A DNA stretch of 64,000 bases, taken from NCBI RefSeq assembly GCF_026212465.1, contig NC_080052.1:13493205-13557204 (forward strand), in the 5' to 3' direction. Of the stretch, positions 49,845 to 62,525 are shown one piece after another. The notes under the pieces are model-generated. The model saw nothing but the letters and a program-made list of their open reading frames with translations. It made no database searches and was not told the DNA's origin. The first letter of the stretch is position 1. Each line of letters opens with the position of its first letter. Made by a program: the position numbers and the translations under genes. Source of the DNA: Amaranthus tricolor. Lineage: Eukaryota; Streptophyta; Magnoliopsida; Caryophyllales; Amaranthaceae.

Positions 49845-51646
49845 GTCAATTCCGCGCGTAAAGTAGCTCAAACTTGGTTTTGATGCGAAACCGGGGCTGA
49901 TTAAGGCCTTGGTTATGCAAGGATTAATGTTGTGCGTAAGCTTTGATTAATGACACAGTGAAAAACTACAAATGATCATGAAAAGAACACGAAACAACCA
50001 CAAACACTTAAACAAAATTCTGATCTGGCAAACTGTCGACCAGCCCTCCTTCGGCTCAGCTTCTAGGAGTCCACGGGGATTGTTAGAATGGTTTTAGGAC
50101 CTTGATAGCTAGATCCAAGTACCAAGATTCCATTTCCACTTTAGCCTAGGTCCTGGATGAATAGGTTTGGTCTCCACGTGTCGTGCAAGGTGGTCTGGTC
50201 ACTAGTTTGATTGCTGTCAATTTCGCGTTTTTATTTGTCAAATTCGCGCATAAAGTAGGTCAAACTTGGTTTGTTATGCACGAAACTTGGCACACAACAC
50301 TATTTGGCATATATTATTGTGTTGAAATGGTTAGAATTGATAATAATAGTCATATGCTAGAAATTAGAAGTTAAGTTGCGATTTTATGCGTTTTAAGCGT
50401 TTTTGTCAATTCCGCGCGTAAAGTAGCTCAAACTTGGTTTTGATGCGAAACCGGGGGCTGATTAAGGCCTTGGTTATGCAAGGATTAATGTTGTGCGTAA
50501 GCTTTGATTAATGACACCAGTGAAAAACTACAAATGATCATGAAAAGAACACGAAACAACCACAAACACTTAAACAAAATTCTGATCTGGCAAACTGTCG
50601 ACCAGCCCTCCTTCGGCTCAGCTTCTAGGAGTCCACGGGGATTGTTAGAATGGTTTTAGGACCTTGATAGCTAGATCCAAGTACCAAGATTCCATTTCCA
50701 CTTTAGCCTAGGTCCTGGATGAATAGGTTTGGTCTCCACGTGTCGTGCAAGGTGTCTGGTCACTAGTTTGATGCTGTCAATTTCGCGTTTTTATTTGTCA
50801 AATTCGCGCATAAAGTAGGTCAAACATGGTTTGTTATGCACAAAACTTGGCACACAACACTATTTGGCATATATTATTGTGTTGAAATGGTTAGAATTGA
50901 TAATAATAGTCATATGCTAGAAATTAGAAGTTAAGTTGCGATTTTATGCGTTTTTTAAGCGTTTTTGTCAATTTCGCGCGGTAAAGTAGGTCAAACATGG
51001 TTTTGTTATGCACGAAACTTGGCACACAACACTATTTGGCATATATTATTGTGTTGAAATGGTTATACTTGATAATAATAGTCATATGCTAGAAATTAGA
51101 AGTTAAGTTGCGATTTTATGGGTTTTTAAGCATTTTTTGTCAATTTCGCGCGTAAAAGTAGGTCAAACATGGTTTGTTATGCACGAAACTTGGCACACAA
51201 CACTATTTGGCATATATTATTGTGTTGAAATGGTTAGAATTGATAATAATAGTCATATGCTAGAAATTAGAAGTTAAGTTGCGATTTTATGCGTTTTTAA
51301 AGTGTTTTTTGTCAATTTCGCGCGTAAAGTACTCAAACTTGTTTTGTTATGCACGAAACTTGGCACACAACACTATTTGGCATATATTATTGTGTTGAAA
51401 TGGTTAGAATTGATAATAATAGTCATATGCTAGAAATTAGAAGTTAAGTTGCGATTTTATGCGTTTTTAAGCGTTTTTGTCAATTTCGCGCGTAAAGTAC
51501 TCAAACTTGGTTTGTTATGCACGAAACTTGGCACACAACACTATTTGGCATATATATTTGTGTTGAAATAGTTATAATTGATAATAATAGTCATATGCTA
51601 GAAATTAGAAGTTAAGTTGCGATTTTATGCGTTTTTAAGCGTTTTT
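49845..51646 (+). repeat. Region VII, 1.80 kb duplication, copy 1
   Basis: Composition is B51, one A, B52 (50405), five A, total 1802 bp. Distinctive shared variants are the single A with CAAACTTGG, a CACAAAAC monomer after B52, AGTGTTTTTTGTC near 51301 and CATATATATTTGTG with GAAATAGTTATAATTG near 51548-51580. Copy 1 differs from copy 2 almost only by one-base indels (see the separate entry), net plus six between B52 and B53. Confidence 0.92.
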
Positions 51647-51900
51647 GTCAATTCCGCGCGTAAAGTAGCTCAAACTTGGTTTTGATGCGAAAACCGGGGC
51701 TGATTAAGGCCTTGGTTATGCAAGGATTAATGTTGTGCGTAAGCTTTGATTAATGACACAGTGAAAAACTACAAATGATCATGAAAAGAACACGAAACAA
51801 CCACAAACACTTAAACAAAATTCTGATCTGGCAAACTGTCGACCAGCCCTCCTTCGGCTCAGCTTCTAGGAGTCCACGGGGATTGTTAGAATGGTTTTTA
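50205..51900 (+). other. Cluster of one-base indels, probable consensus errors
   Basis: Compared with sister copies I count twelve one-base changes in about 1.7 kb: extra T near 50212, lost T near 50391, extra G near 50453, extra C near 50516, lost G near 50754, extra G near 50981, extra T near 51001, 51133 and 51296, extra A near 51156 and 51691, and extra T near 51896. Most lengthen or shorten a run of the same base, and private substitutions are nearly absent. The unit spacings agree with this tally (1242 against 1236, and 562 against 560). The cluster crosses the border between the two 1.80 kb copies, so it does not follow the repeat structure. A technical cause such as low-coverage long-read consensus is likely; a local mutation burst is the alternative. 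Confidence 0.8.
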
Positions 51901-53444
51901 GGACCTTGATAGCTAGATCCAAGTACCAAGATTCCATTTCCACTTTAGCCTAGGTCCTGGATGAATAGGTTTGGTCTCCACGTGTCGTGCAAGGTGGTCT
52001 GGTCACTAGTTTGATGCTGTCAATTTCGCGTTTTTATTTGTCAAATTCGCGCATAAAGTAGGTCAAACTTGGTTTGTTATGCACGAAACTTGGCACACAA
52101 CACTATTTGGCATATATTATTGTGTTGAAATGGTTAGAATTGATAATAATAGTCATATGCTAGAAATTAGAAGTTAAGTTGCGATTTTATGCGTTTTTAA
52201 GCGTTTTTGTCAATTCCGCGCGTAAAGTAGCTCAAACTTGGTTTTGATGCGAAACCGGGGCTGATTAAGGCCTTGGTTATGCAAGGATTAATGTTGTGCG
52301 TAAGCTTTGATTAATGACACAGTGAAAAACTACAAATGATCATGAAAAGAACACGAAACAACCACAAACACTTAAACAAAATTCTGATCTGGCAAACTGT
52401 CGACCAGCCCTCCTTCGGCTCAGCTTCTAGGAGTCCACGGGGATTGTTAGAATGGTTTTAGGACCTTGATAGCTAGATCCAAGTACCAAGATTCCATTTC
52501 CACTTTAGCCTAGGTCCTGGATGAATAGGTTTGGTCTCCACGTGTCGTGCAAGGTGGTCTGGTCACTAGTTTGATGCTGTCAATTTCGCGTTTTTATTTG
52601 TCAAATTCGCGCATAAAGTAGGTCAAACATGGTTTGTTATGCACAAAACTTGGCACACAACACTATTTGGCATATATTATTGTGTTGAAATGGTTAGAAT
52701 TGATAATAATAGTCATATGCTAGAAATTAGAAGTTAAGTTGCGATTTTATGCGTTTTTTAAGCGTTTTTGTCAATTTCGCGCGTAAAGTAGGTCAAACAT
52801 GGTTTGTTATGCACGAAACTTGGCACACAACACTATTTGGCATATATTATTGTGTTGAAATGGTTATACTTGATAATAATAGTCATATGCTAGAAATTAG
52901 AAGTTAAGTTGCGATTTTATGGGTTTTTAAGCATTTTTGTCAATTTCGCGCGTAAAGTAGGTCAAACATGGTTTGTTATGCACGAAACTTGGCACACAAC
53001 ACTATTTGGCATATATTATTGTGTTGAAATGGTTAGAATTGATAATAATAGTCATATGCTAGAAATTAGAAGTTAAGTTGCGATTTTATGCGTTTTAAAG
53101 TGTTTTTTGTCAATTTCGCGCGTAAAGTACTCAAACTTGTTTTGTTATGCACGAAACTTGGCACACAACACTATTTGGCATATATTATTGTGTTGAAATG
53201 GTTAGAATTGATAATAATAGTCATATGCTAGAAATTAGAAGTTAAGTTGCGATTTTATGCGTTTTTAAGCGTTTTTGTCAATTTCGCGCGTAAAGTACTC
53301 AAACTTGGTTTGTTATGCACGAAACTTGGCACACAACACTATTTGGCATATATATTTGTGTTGAAATAGTTATAATTGATAATAATAGTCATATGCTAGA
53401 AATTAGAAGTTAAGTTGCGATTTTATGCGTTTTTAAGCGTTTTT
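51647..53444 (+). repeat. Region VII, 1.80 kb duplication, copy 2
   Basis: Composition is B53, one A, B54 (52209), five A, total 1798 bp. It carries all the shared variants of copy 1, including CATATATATTTGTG near 53347 and the six-T GCGTTTTTTAAGCG near 52751. Beyond its first 260 bases it is free of the indels that mark copy 1. Confidence 0.92.
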
Positions 53445-54678
53445 GTCAATTCCGCGCGTAAAGTAGCTCAAACTTGGTTTTGATGCGAAACCGGGGCTGA
53501 TTAAGGCCTTGGTTATGCAAGGATTAATGTTGTGCGTAAGCTTTGATTAATGACACAGTGAAAAACTACAAATGATCATGAAAAGAACACGAAACAACCA
53601 CAAACACTTAAACAAAATTCTGATCTGGCAAACTGTCGACCAGCCCTCCTTCGGCTCAGCTTCTAGGAGTCCACGGGGATTGTTAGAATGGTTTTAGGAC
53701 CTTGATAGCTAGATCCAAGTACCAAGATTCCATTTCCACTTTAGCCTAGGTCCTGGATGAATAGGTTTGGTCTCCACGTGTCGTGCAAGGTGGTCTGGTC
53801 ACTAGTTTGATGCTGTCAATTTCGCGTTTTTATTTGTCAAATTCGCGCATAAAGTAGGTCAAACATGGTTTGTTATGCACGAAACTTGGCACACAACACT
53901 ATTTGGCATATATTATTGTGTTGAAATGGTTAGAATTGATAATAATAGTCATATGCTAGAAATTAGAAGTTAAGTTGCGATTTTATGCGTTTTTAAGCGT
54001 TTTTGTCAATTTCGCGCGTAAAGTAGGTCAAACATGGTTTGTTATGCACGAAACTTGGCACACAAAACTATTTGGCATATATTATTGTGTTGAAATGGTT
54101 GTACTTGATAATAATAGTCATATGCTAGAAATTAGAAGTTAAGTTGCGATTTTATGGGTTTTTAAGCATTTTTGTCAATTTCGCGCGCAAAGTAGGTCAA
54201 ACATGGTTTGTTATGCACGAAACTTGGCACACAACACTATTTGGAATATATTATTGTGTTGAAATGGTTAGAATTGATAATAATAGTCATATGCTAGAAA
54301 TTAGAAGTTAAGTTGCGATTTTATGCGTTTTAAAGCGTTTTTGTCAATTTCGCGCGTAAAGTACTCAAACTTGTTTTGTTATGCACGAAACTTGGCACAC
54401 AACACTATTTGGCATATATTATTGTGTTGAAATGGTTAGAATTGATAATAATAGTCATATGCTAGAAATTAGAAGTTAAGTTGCGATTTTATGCGTTTTT
54501 AAGCGTTTTTGTCAATTTCGCGCGTAAAGTACTCAAACTTGGTTTGTTATGCACGAAACTTGGCACACAACACTATTTGGCATATATTATTGTGTTGAAA
54601 TGGTTAGAATTGATAATAATAGTCATATGCTAGAAATTAGAAGTTAAGTTGCGATTTTATGCGTTTTTAAGCGTTTTT
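53445..54678 (+). repeat. Region VII, B55 plus five A (1234 bp)
   Basis: The A order after B55 is plain, then CACAAAACT with GTTGTACTTG, then GCGCGCAAAG with TTGGAATATATT, then GTTTTAAAG tail with GTACTC, then a second GTACTC. It parallels the five-A runs after B52 and B54 but lacks their CATATATATTTGTG variant, so it is a cousin and not part of that duplication. Confidence 0.9.
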
Positions 54679-57257
54679 GTCAATTCCGCGCGTAAAGTAG
54701 CTCAAACTTGGTTTTGATGCGAAACCGGGGCTTATTAAGGCCTTGGTTATGCAAGGATTAATGTTGTGCGTAAGCTTTGAATAATGACACAGTGAAAAAC
54801 TACAAATGATCATGAAAAGAACACAAAACAACCACAAACACTTAAACAAAATTCTGATCTGGCAAACTGTCGACCAGCCCTCCTTCGGCTCAGCTTCTAG
54901 GAGTCCACGGGGATTGTTAGAATGGTTTTAGGACCTTGATAGCTAGATCCAAGTACCAAGATTCCATTTCCACTTTAGCCTAGGTCCTGGATGAATAGGT
55001 TTGGTCTCCACGTGTCGTGCAAGGTGGTCTGGTCACTAGTTTGATGCTGTCAATTTCGCTTTTTTATTTGTCAAATTCGCGCATAAAGTAGGTCAAACAT
55101 GGTTTGTTATGCACGAAACTTGGCACACAACACTATTTCGCATATATTATTGTGTTGAAATGGTTAGAATTGATAATAATAGTCATATGCTAGAAATTAG
55201 AAGTTAAGTTGCGATTTTATGCGTTTTTAAGCGTTTTTGTCAATTCCGCGCGTAAAGTAGCTCAAACTTGGTTTTGATGCGAAACCGGGGCTGATTAAGG
55301 CCTTGGTTATGCAAGGATTAATGTTGTGCGTAAGCTTTGATTAATGACACAGTGAAAAACTACAAATGATCATGAAAAGAACACGAAACAACCACAAACA
55401 CTTAAACAAAATTCTGATCTGGCAAACTGTCGACCAGCCCTCCTTCGGCTCAGCTTCTAGGAGTCCACGGGGATTGTTAGAATGGTTTTAGGACCTTGAT
55501 AGCTAGATCCAAGTACCAAGATTCCATTTCCACTTTAGCCTAGGTCCTGGATGAATAGGTTTGGTCTCCACGTGTCGTGCAAGGTGGTCTGGTCACTAGT
55601 TTGATGCTGTCAATTTCGTGTTTTTATTTGTCAAATTCGCGCATAAAGTAGGTCAAACTTGGTTTGTTATGCACGAAACTTGGCACACAACACTATTTGG
55701 CATATATTATTGTGTTGAAATGGTTAGAATTGATAATAATAGTCATATGCTAGAAATTAGAAGTTAAGTTGCGATTTTATGCGTTTTTAAGCGTTTTTGT
55801 CAATTCCGCGCGTAAAGTAGCTCAAACTTGGTTTTGATGCGAAACCGGGGCTGATTAAGGCCTTGGTTATGCAAGGATTAATGTTGTGCGTAAGCTTTGA
55901 TTAATGACACAGTGAAAAACTACAAATGATCATGAAAAGAACACGAAACAACCACAAACACTTAAACAAAATTCTGATCTGGCAAACTGTCGACCAGCCC
56001 TCCTTCGGCTCAGCTTCTAGGAGTCCACGGGGATTGTTAGAATGGTTTTAGGACCTTGATAGCTAGATCAAAGTACCAAGATTCCATTTCCACTTTAGCC
56101 TAGGTCCTGGATGAATAGGTTTGGTCTCCACGTGTCGTGCAAGGTGGTCTGGTCACTAGTTTGATGCTGTCAATTTCGCGTTTTTATTTGTCAAATTCGC
56201 GCATAAAGTAGGTCAAACATGGTTTGTTATGCACGAAAACTTGGCACACAACACTATTTGGCATATATTATTGTGTTGAAATGGTTAGAATTGATAATAA
56301 TAGTCATATGCTAGAAATTAGAAGTTAAGTTGCGATTTTATGCGTTTTTAAGCGTTTTTGTCAATTTCGCGCGTAAAGTAGGTCAAACATGGTTTGTTAT
56401 GCACGAAACTTGGCACACAAAACTATTTGGCATATATTATTGTGTTGAAATGGTTATACTTGATAATAATAGTCATATGCTAGAAATTAGAAGTTAAGTT
56501 GCGATTTTATGCGTTTTTAAGCGTTTTTGTCAATTTCGCGCGCAAAGTAGGTCAAACATGGTTTGTTATGCACGAAACTTGGCACACAACACTATTTGGC
56601 ATATATTATTGTGTTGAAATGGTTAGAATTGATAATAATAGTCATATGCTAGAAATTAGAAGTTAAGTTGCGATTTTATGCGTTTTTAAGCGTTTTTGTC
56701 AATTCCGCGCGTAAAGTAGCTCAAACTTGGTTTTGATGCGAAACCGGGGCTGATTAAGGCCTTGGTTATGCAAGGATTAATGTTGTGCGCAAGCTTTGAT
56801 TAATGACACAGTGAAAAACTACAAATGATCATGAAAAGAACACGAAACAACCACAAACACTTAAACAAAATTCTGATCTGGCAAACTGTCGACCAGCCCT
56901 CCTTCAGCTCAGCTTCTAGGAGTCCACGGGGATTGTTAGAATGGTTTTAGGACCTTGATAGCTAGATCCAAGTACCAAGATTCCATTTCCACTTTAGCCT
57001 AGGTCCTGGATGAATAGGTTTGGTCTCCACGTGTCGTGCAAGGTGGTCTGGTCACTAGTTTGATGTTGTCAATTTCGCGTTTTTATTTGTCAAATTCGCG
57101 CATAAAGTAGGTCAAACATGGTTTGTTATGCACGAAACTTGGCACACAACACTATTTGGCATATATTATTGTGTTGAAATGGTTAGAATTGATAATAATA
57201 GTCATATGATAGAAATTAGAAGTTAAGTTGTGATTTTATGCGTTTTTAAGCGTTTTT
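54679..57257 (+). repeat. Region VII, B56-B59 with 1, 1, 3, 1 A
   Basis: B56 (54679), B57 (55239) and B58 (55799) are spaced exactly 560 bp. B59 (56698) follows a three-A gap that contains GCGCGCAAAG and CACAAAACT monomers also seen after B55. B56 has GGGGCTTATTAAGG, GAATAATGAC and AACACAAAAC. B57's stub reads TTTCGTGTTTTT and B59 has CTTCAGCTC and GATGTTGTC as privates. The A after B56 has ATTTCGCAT. Confidence 0.9.
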
Positions 57258-59051
57258 GTCAATTCCGCGCGTAAAGTAGCTCAAACTTGGTTTTGATGCG
57301 AAACCGGTGCTGATTAAGGCCTTGGTTATGCAAGGATTAATGTTGTGCGTAAGCTTTGATTAATGACACAGTGAAAAACTACAAATGATCATGATAAGAA
57401 CACGAAACAACCACAAACACTTAAACAAAATTCTGATCTGGCAAACTGTCGACCAGCCCTCCTTCGGCTCAGCTTCTAGGAGTCCACGGGGATTGTTAGA
57501 ATGGTTTTAGGACCTTGATAGCTAGATCCAAGTACCAAGATTCCATTTCCACTTTAGCCTAGGTCCTGGATGAATAGGTTTGGTCTCCACGTGTCGTGCA
57601 AGGTGGTCTGGTCACTAGTTTGATGCTGTCAATTTCGCGTTTTTATTTGTCAAATTCGCGCATAAAGTAGGTCAAACATGGTTTGTTATGCACGAAACTT
57701 GGCACACAACACTATTTGGCATATATTATTGTGTTGAAATGGTTAGAATTGATAATAATAGTCATATGCTAGAAATTAGAAGTTAAGTTGCGATTTTATG
57801 CGTTTTTAAGCGTTTTTGTCAATTTCGCGCGTAAAGTAGGTCAAACATGGTTTGTTATGCACGAAACTTGGCACACAAAACTATTTGGCATATATTATTG
57901 TGTTGAAATGGTTATACTTGATAATAATAGTCATATGCTAGAAATTAGAAGTTAAGTTGCGATTTTATGCGTTTTTAAGCGTTTTTGTCAATTTCGCGCG
58001 TAAAGTACTCAAACTTGGTTTGTTATGCACGAAACTTGGCACACAACACTATTTGGCATATATTATTGTGTTGAAATGGTTAGAATTGATAATAATAGTC
58101 ATATGCTAGAAATTAGAAGTTAAGTTGCGATTTTATGCGTTTTTAAGCGTTTTTGTCAATTCCGCGCGTAAAGTAGCTCAAACTTGGTTTTGATGCGAAA
58201 CCGGGGCTGATTAAGGCCTTGGTTATGCATGGATTAATGTTGTGCGTAAGCTTTGATTAATGACACAGTGAAAAACAACAAATGATCATGAAAAGAACAC
58301 GAAACAACCACAAACACTTAAACAAAATTCTGATCTGGCAAACTGTCGACCAGCCCTCCTTCGGCTCAGCTTCTAGGAGTCCACGGGGATTGTTAGAATG
58401 GTTTTAGGACCTTGATAGCTAGATCCAAGTACCAAGATTCCATTTCCACTTTAGCCTAGGTCCTGGATGAATAGGTTTGGTCTCCACGTGTCGTGCAAGG
58501 TGGTCTGGTCACTAGTTTGATGCTGTCAATTTCGCGTTTTTATTTGTCAAATTCGCGCATAAAGTAGGTCAAACATGGTTTGTTATGCACGAAACTTGGC
58601 ACACAACACTATTTGGCATATATTATTGTGTTGAAATGGTTAGAATTGATAATAATAGTCATATGCTAGAAATTAGAAGTTAAGTTGCGATTTTATGCGT
58701 TTTTAAGCGTTTTTGTCAATTTCGCGCGTAAAGTAGGTCAAACATGGTTTGTTATGCACGAAACTTGGCACACAAAACTATTTGGCATATATTATTGTGT
58801 TGAAATGGTTATACTTGATAATAATAGTCATATGCTAGAAATTAGAAGTTAAGTTGCGATTTTATGCGTTTTTAAGCGTTTTTGTCAATTTCGCGCGTAA
58901 AGTACTCAAACTTGGTTTGTTATGCACGAAACTTGGCACACAACACTATTTGGCATATATTATTGTGTTGAAATGGTTAGAATTGATAATAATAGTCATA
59001 TGCTAGAAATTAGAAGTTAAGTTGCGATTTTATGCGTTTTTAAGCGTTTTT
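57258..59051 (+). repeat. Region VII, 897 bp tandem pair
   Basis: Units are 57258-58154 (B60 plus three A) and 58155-59051 (B61 plus three A). Both have the A order plain, CACAAAACT with TATACTTG, GTACTC. The A monomers look identical. The B units differ at a few places (ACCGGTGCTG and CATGATAAGAAC in B60; TGCATGGATT and AAAACAACAAATG in B61). Confidence 0.9.
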
Positions 59052-61291
59052 GTCAATTCCGCGCGTAAAGTAGCTCAAACTTGGTTTTGATGCGAAACCG
59101 GGGCTGATTAAGGCCTTGGTTATGCAAGGATTAATGTTGTGCGTAAGCTTTGATTAATGACACAGTGAAAAACTACAAATGATCATGAAAAGAACACGAA
59201 ACAACCACAAACACTTAAACAAAATTCTGATCTGGCAAACTGTCGACCAGCCCTCCTTCGGCTCAGCTTCTAGGAGTCCACGGGGATTGTTAGAATGGTT
59301 TTAGGACCTTGATAGCTAGATCCAAGTACCAAGATTCCATTTCCACTTTAGCCTAGGTCCTGGATGAATAGGTTTGGTCTCCACGTGTCGTGCAAGGTGG
59401 TCTGGTCACTAGTTTGATGCTGTCAATTTCGCGTTTTTATTTGTCAAATTCGCGCATAAAGTAGGTCAAACATGGTTTGTTATGCACGAAACTTGGCACA
59501 CAACACTATTTGGCATATATTATTGTGTTGAAATGGTTAGAATTGATAATAATATTCATATGCTAGAAATTAGAAGTTAAGTTGCGATTTTATGCGTTTT
59601 TAAGCGTTTTTGTCAATTCCGCGCGTAAAGTAGCTCAAACTTGGTTTTGATGCGAAACCGGGGCTGATTAAGGCCTTGGTTATGCAAGGATTAATGTTGT
59701 GCGTAAGCTTTGATTAATGACACAGTGAAAAACTACAAATGATCATGAAAAGAACACGAAACAACCACAAACACTTAAACAAAATTCTGATCTGGCAAAC
59801 TGTCGACCAGCCCTCCTTCGGCTCAGCTTCTAGGAGTCCACGGGGATTGTTAGAATGGTTTTAGGACCTTAATAGCTAGATCCAAGTACCAAGATTCCAT
59901 TTCCACTTTAGCCTAGGTCCTGGATGAATAGGTTTGGTCTCCACGTGTCGTGCAAGGTGGTCTGGTCACTAGTTTGATGCTGTCAATTTCGCGTTTTTGT
60001 TTGTCAAATTCGCGCATAAAGTAGGTCAAACTTGGTTTGTTATGCACGAAACTTGGCACACAACACTATTTGGCATATATTATTGTGTTGAAATGGTTAG
60101 AATTGATAATAATAGTCATATGCTAGAAATTAGAAGTTAAGTTGCGATTTTATGCGTTTTTAAGCGTTTTTGTCAATTCCGCGCGTAAAGTAGCTCAAAC
60201 TTGGTTTTGATGCGAAACCGGGGCTGATTAAGGCCTTGGTTATGCAAGGATTAATGTTGTGCGTAAGCTTTGATTAATGACACAGTGAAAAACTACAAAT
60301 GATCATGAAAAGAACACGAAACAACCACAAACACTTAAACAAAATTCTGATCTGGCAAACTGTCGACCAGCCCTCCTTCGGCTCAGCTTCTAGGAGTCCA
60401 CGGGGATTGTTAGAATGGTTTTAGGACCTTGATAGCTAGATCCAAGTACCAAGATTCCATTTCCACTTTAGCCTAGGTCCTGGATGAATAGGTTTGGTCT
60501 CCACGTGTCGTGCAAGGTGGTCTGGTCACTAGTTTGATGCTGTCAATTTCGCGTTTTTATTTGTCAAATTCGCGCATAAAGTAGGTCAAACATGGTTTGT
60601 TATGCACGAAACTTGGCACACAACACTATTTGGCATATATTATTGTGTTGAAATGGTTAGAATTGATAATAATATTCATATGCTAGAAATTAGAAGTTAA
60701 GTTGCGATTTTATGCGTTTTTAAGCGTTTTTGTCAATTCCGCGCGTAAAGTAGCTCAAACTTGGTTTTGATGCGAAACCGGGGCTGATTAAGGCCTTGGT
60801 TATGCAAGGATTAATGTTGTGCGTAAGCTTTGATTAATGACACAGTGAAAAACTACAAATGATCATGAAAAGAACACGAAACAACCACAAACACTTAAAC
60901 AAAATTCTGATCTGGCAAACTGTCGACCAGCCCTCCTTCGGCTCAGCTTCTAGGAGTCCACGGGGATTGTTAGAATGGTTTTAGGACCTTAATAGCTAGA
61001 TCCAAGTACCAAGATTCCATTTCCACTTTAGCCTAGGTCCTGGATGAATAGGTTTGGTCTCCACGTGTCGTGCAAGGTGGTCTGGTCACTAGTTTGATGC
61101 TGTCAATTTCGCGTTTTTATTTGTCAAATTCGCGCATAAAGTAGGTCAAACTTGGTTTGTTATGCACGAAACTTGGCACACAACACTATTTGGCATATAT
61201 TATTGTGTTGAAATGGTTAGAATTGATAATAATAGTCATATGCTAGAAATTAGAAGTTAAGTTTCGATTTTATGCGTTTTTAAGCGTTTTT
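59052..61291 (+). repeat. Region VII, 560 bp dimer run B62-B65
   Basis: B62, B63, B64 and B65 are each followed by a single A at exactly 560 bp spacing. Nested inside is a 1120 bp tandem duplication, 59443-60562 and 60563-61682. It is marked by AATAATATTCATATG in the first A (near 59549 and 60669), ACCTTAATAGC in the next B (near 59867 and 60987) and CAAACTTGG in the following A. Copy 1 has a private TTTTTGTTTGTC near 59995. Confidence 0.92.
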
Positions 61292-62525
61292 GTCAATTCC
61301 GCGCGTAAAGTATCTCAAACTTGGTATTGATGCGAAACCGGGGCTGATTAAGGCCTTGGTTATGCAAGGATTAATGTTGTGCGTAAGCTTTGATTAATGA
61401 CACAGTGAAAAACTACAAATGATCATGAAAAGAACACGAAACAACCACAAACACTTAAACAAAATTCTGAACTGGCAAACTGTCGACCAGCCCTCCTTCG
61501 GCTCAGCTTCTAGGAGTCCACGGGGATTGTTAGAATGGTTTTAGGACCTTGATAGCTAGATCCAAGTACCAAGATTCCATTTCCACTTTAGCCTAGGTCC
61601 TGGATGAATAGGTTTGGTCTCCACGTGTCGTGCAAGGTGGTCTGGTCACTAGTTTGATGCTGTCAATTTCGCGTTTTTATTTGTCAAATTCGCGCATAAA
61701 GTAGGTCAAACATGGTTTGTTATGCACGAAACTTGGCACACAACACTATTTAGCATATATTATTGTGTTGAAATGGTTAGAATTGATAATAATAGTCATA
61801 TGCTAGAAATTAGAAGTTAAGTTGCGATTTTATGCGTTTTTAAGCGTTTTTGTCAATTTCGCGCGTAAAGTAGGTCAAACATGGTTTGTTATGCACGAAA
61901 CTTGGCACACAACACTATTTGGCATATATTATTGTGTTGAAATGGTTATACTTGATAATAATAGTCATATGCTAGAAATTAGAAGTTAAGTTGCGATTTT
62001 ATGGGTTTTTAAGCATTTTTGTCAATTTCGCGCGTAAAGTAGATCAAACATGGTTTGTTATGCACGAAACTTGGCACACAACACTATGTGGCATATATTA
62101 TTGTGTTGAAATGGTTAGAATTGATAATAATAGTCATATGCTAGAAATTAGAAGTTAAGTTGCGATTTTATGCGTTTTAAAGCGTTTTTGTCAATTTCGC
62201 GCGTAAAGTACTCAAACTTGTTTTGTTATACACGAAACTTGGCACACAACACTATTTGGCATATATTATTGTGTTGAAATGGTTAGAATTGATAATAATA
62301 GTCATATGCTAGAAATTAGAAGTTAAGTTGCGATTTTATGCGTTTTTAAGCATTTTTGTCAATTTCGCGCGTAAAGTACTCAAACTTGGTTTGTTATGCA
62401 CGAAACTTGGCACACAACACTATTTGGCATATATTATTGTGTTGAAATGGTTAGAATTGATAATAATAGTCATATGCTAGAAATTAGAAGTTAAGTTGCG
62501 ATTTTATGCGTTTTTAAGCGTTTTT
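61292..62525 (+). repeat. Region VII, B66 plus five A (1234 bp)
   Basis: B66 has privates GTATCTCAAAC, TTGGTATTGATG and CTGAACTGG. The five A monomers repeat the type order of the run after B55 (plain, TATACTTG with GGG tail, GTTTTAAAG tail, GTACTC, GTACTC) with privates TTTAGCATAT, AGTAGATCAAAC, CACTATGTGG and TTATACACG. CACTATGTGG also occurs in region V; whether this is shared descent or recurrence cannot be told from one site. Confidence 0.88.

Noticed and set aside
50183..50374. Open frame of 63 codons on the + strand
   Set aside because: It begins at GTG in module B and reads into module A only because of one extra T near 50212, itself within the suspected error cluster.
54667..54849. 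Open frame of 60 codons on the - strand
   Set aside because: It begins at TTG and covers the left half of B56 plus a few bases of A. B56 carries private changes in this stretch (TTATTAAGG, GAATAATG, ACACAAAAC). No domain, no conservation pattern and no start context support a gene.
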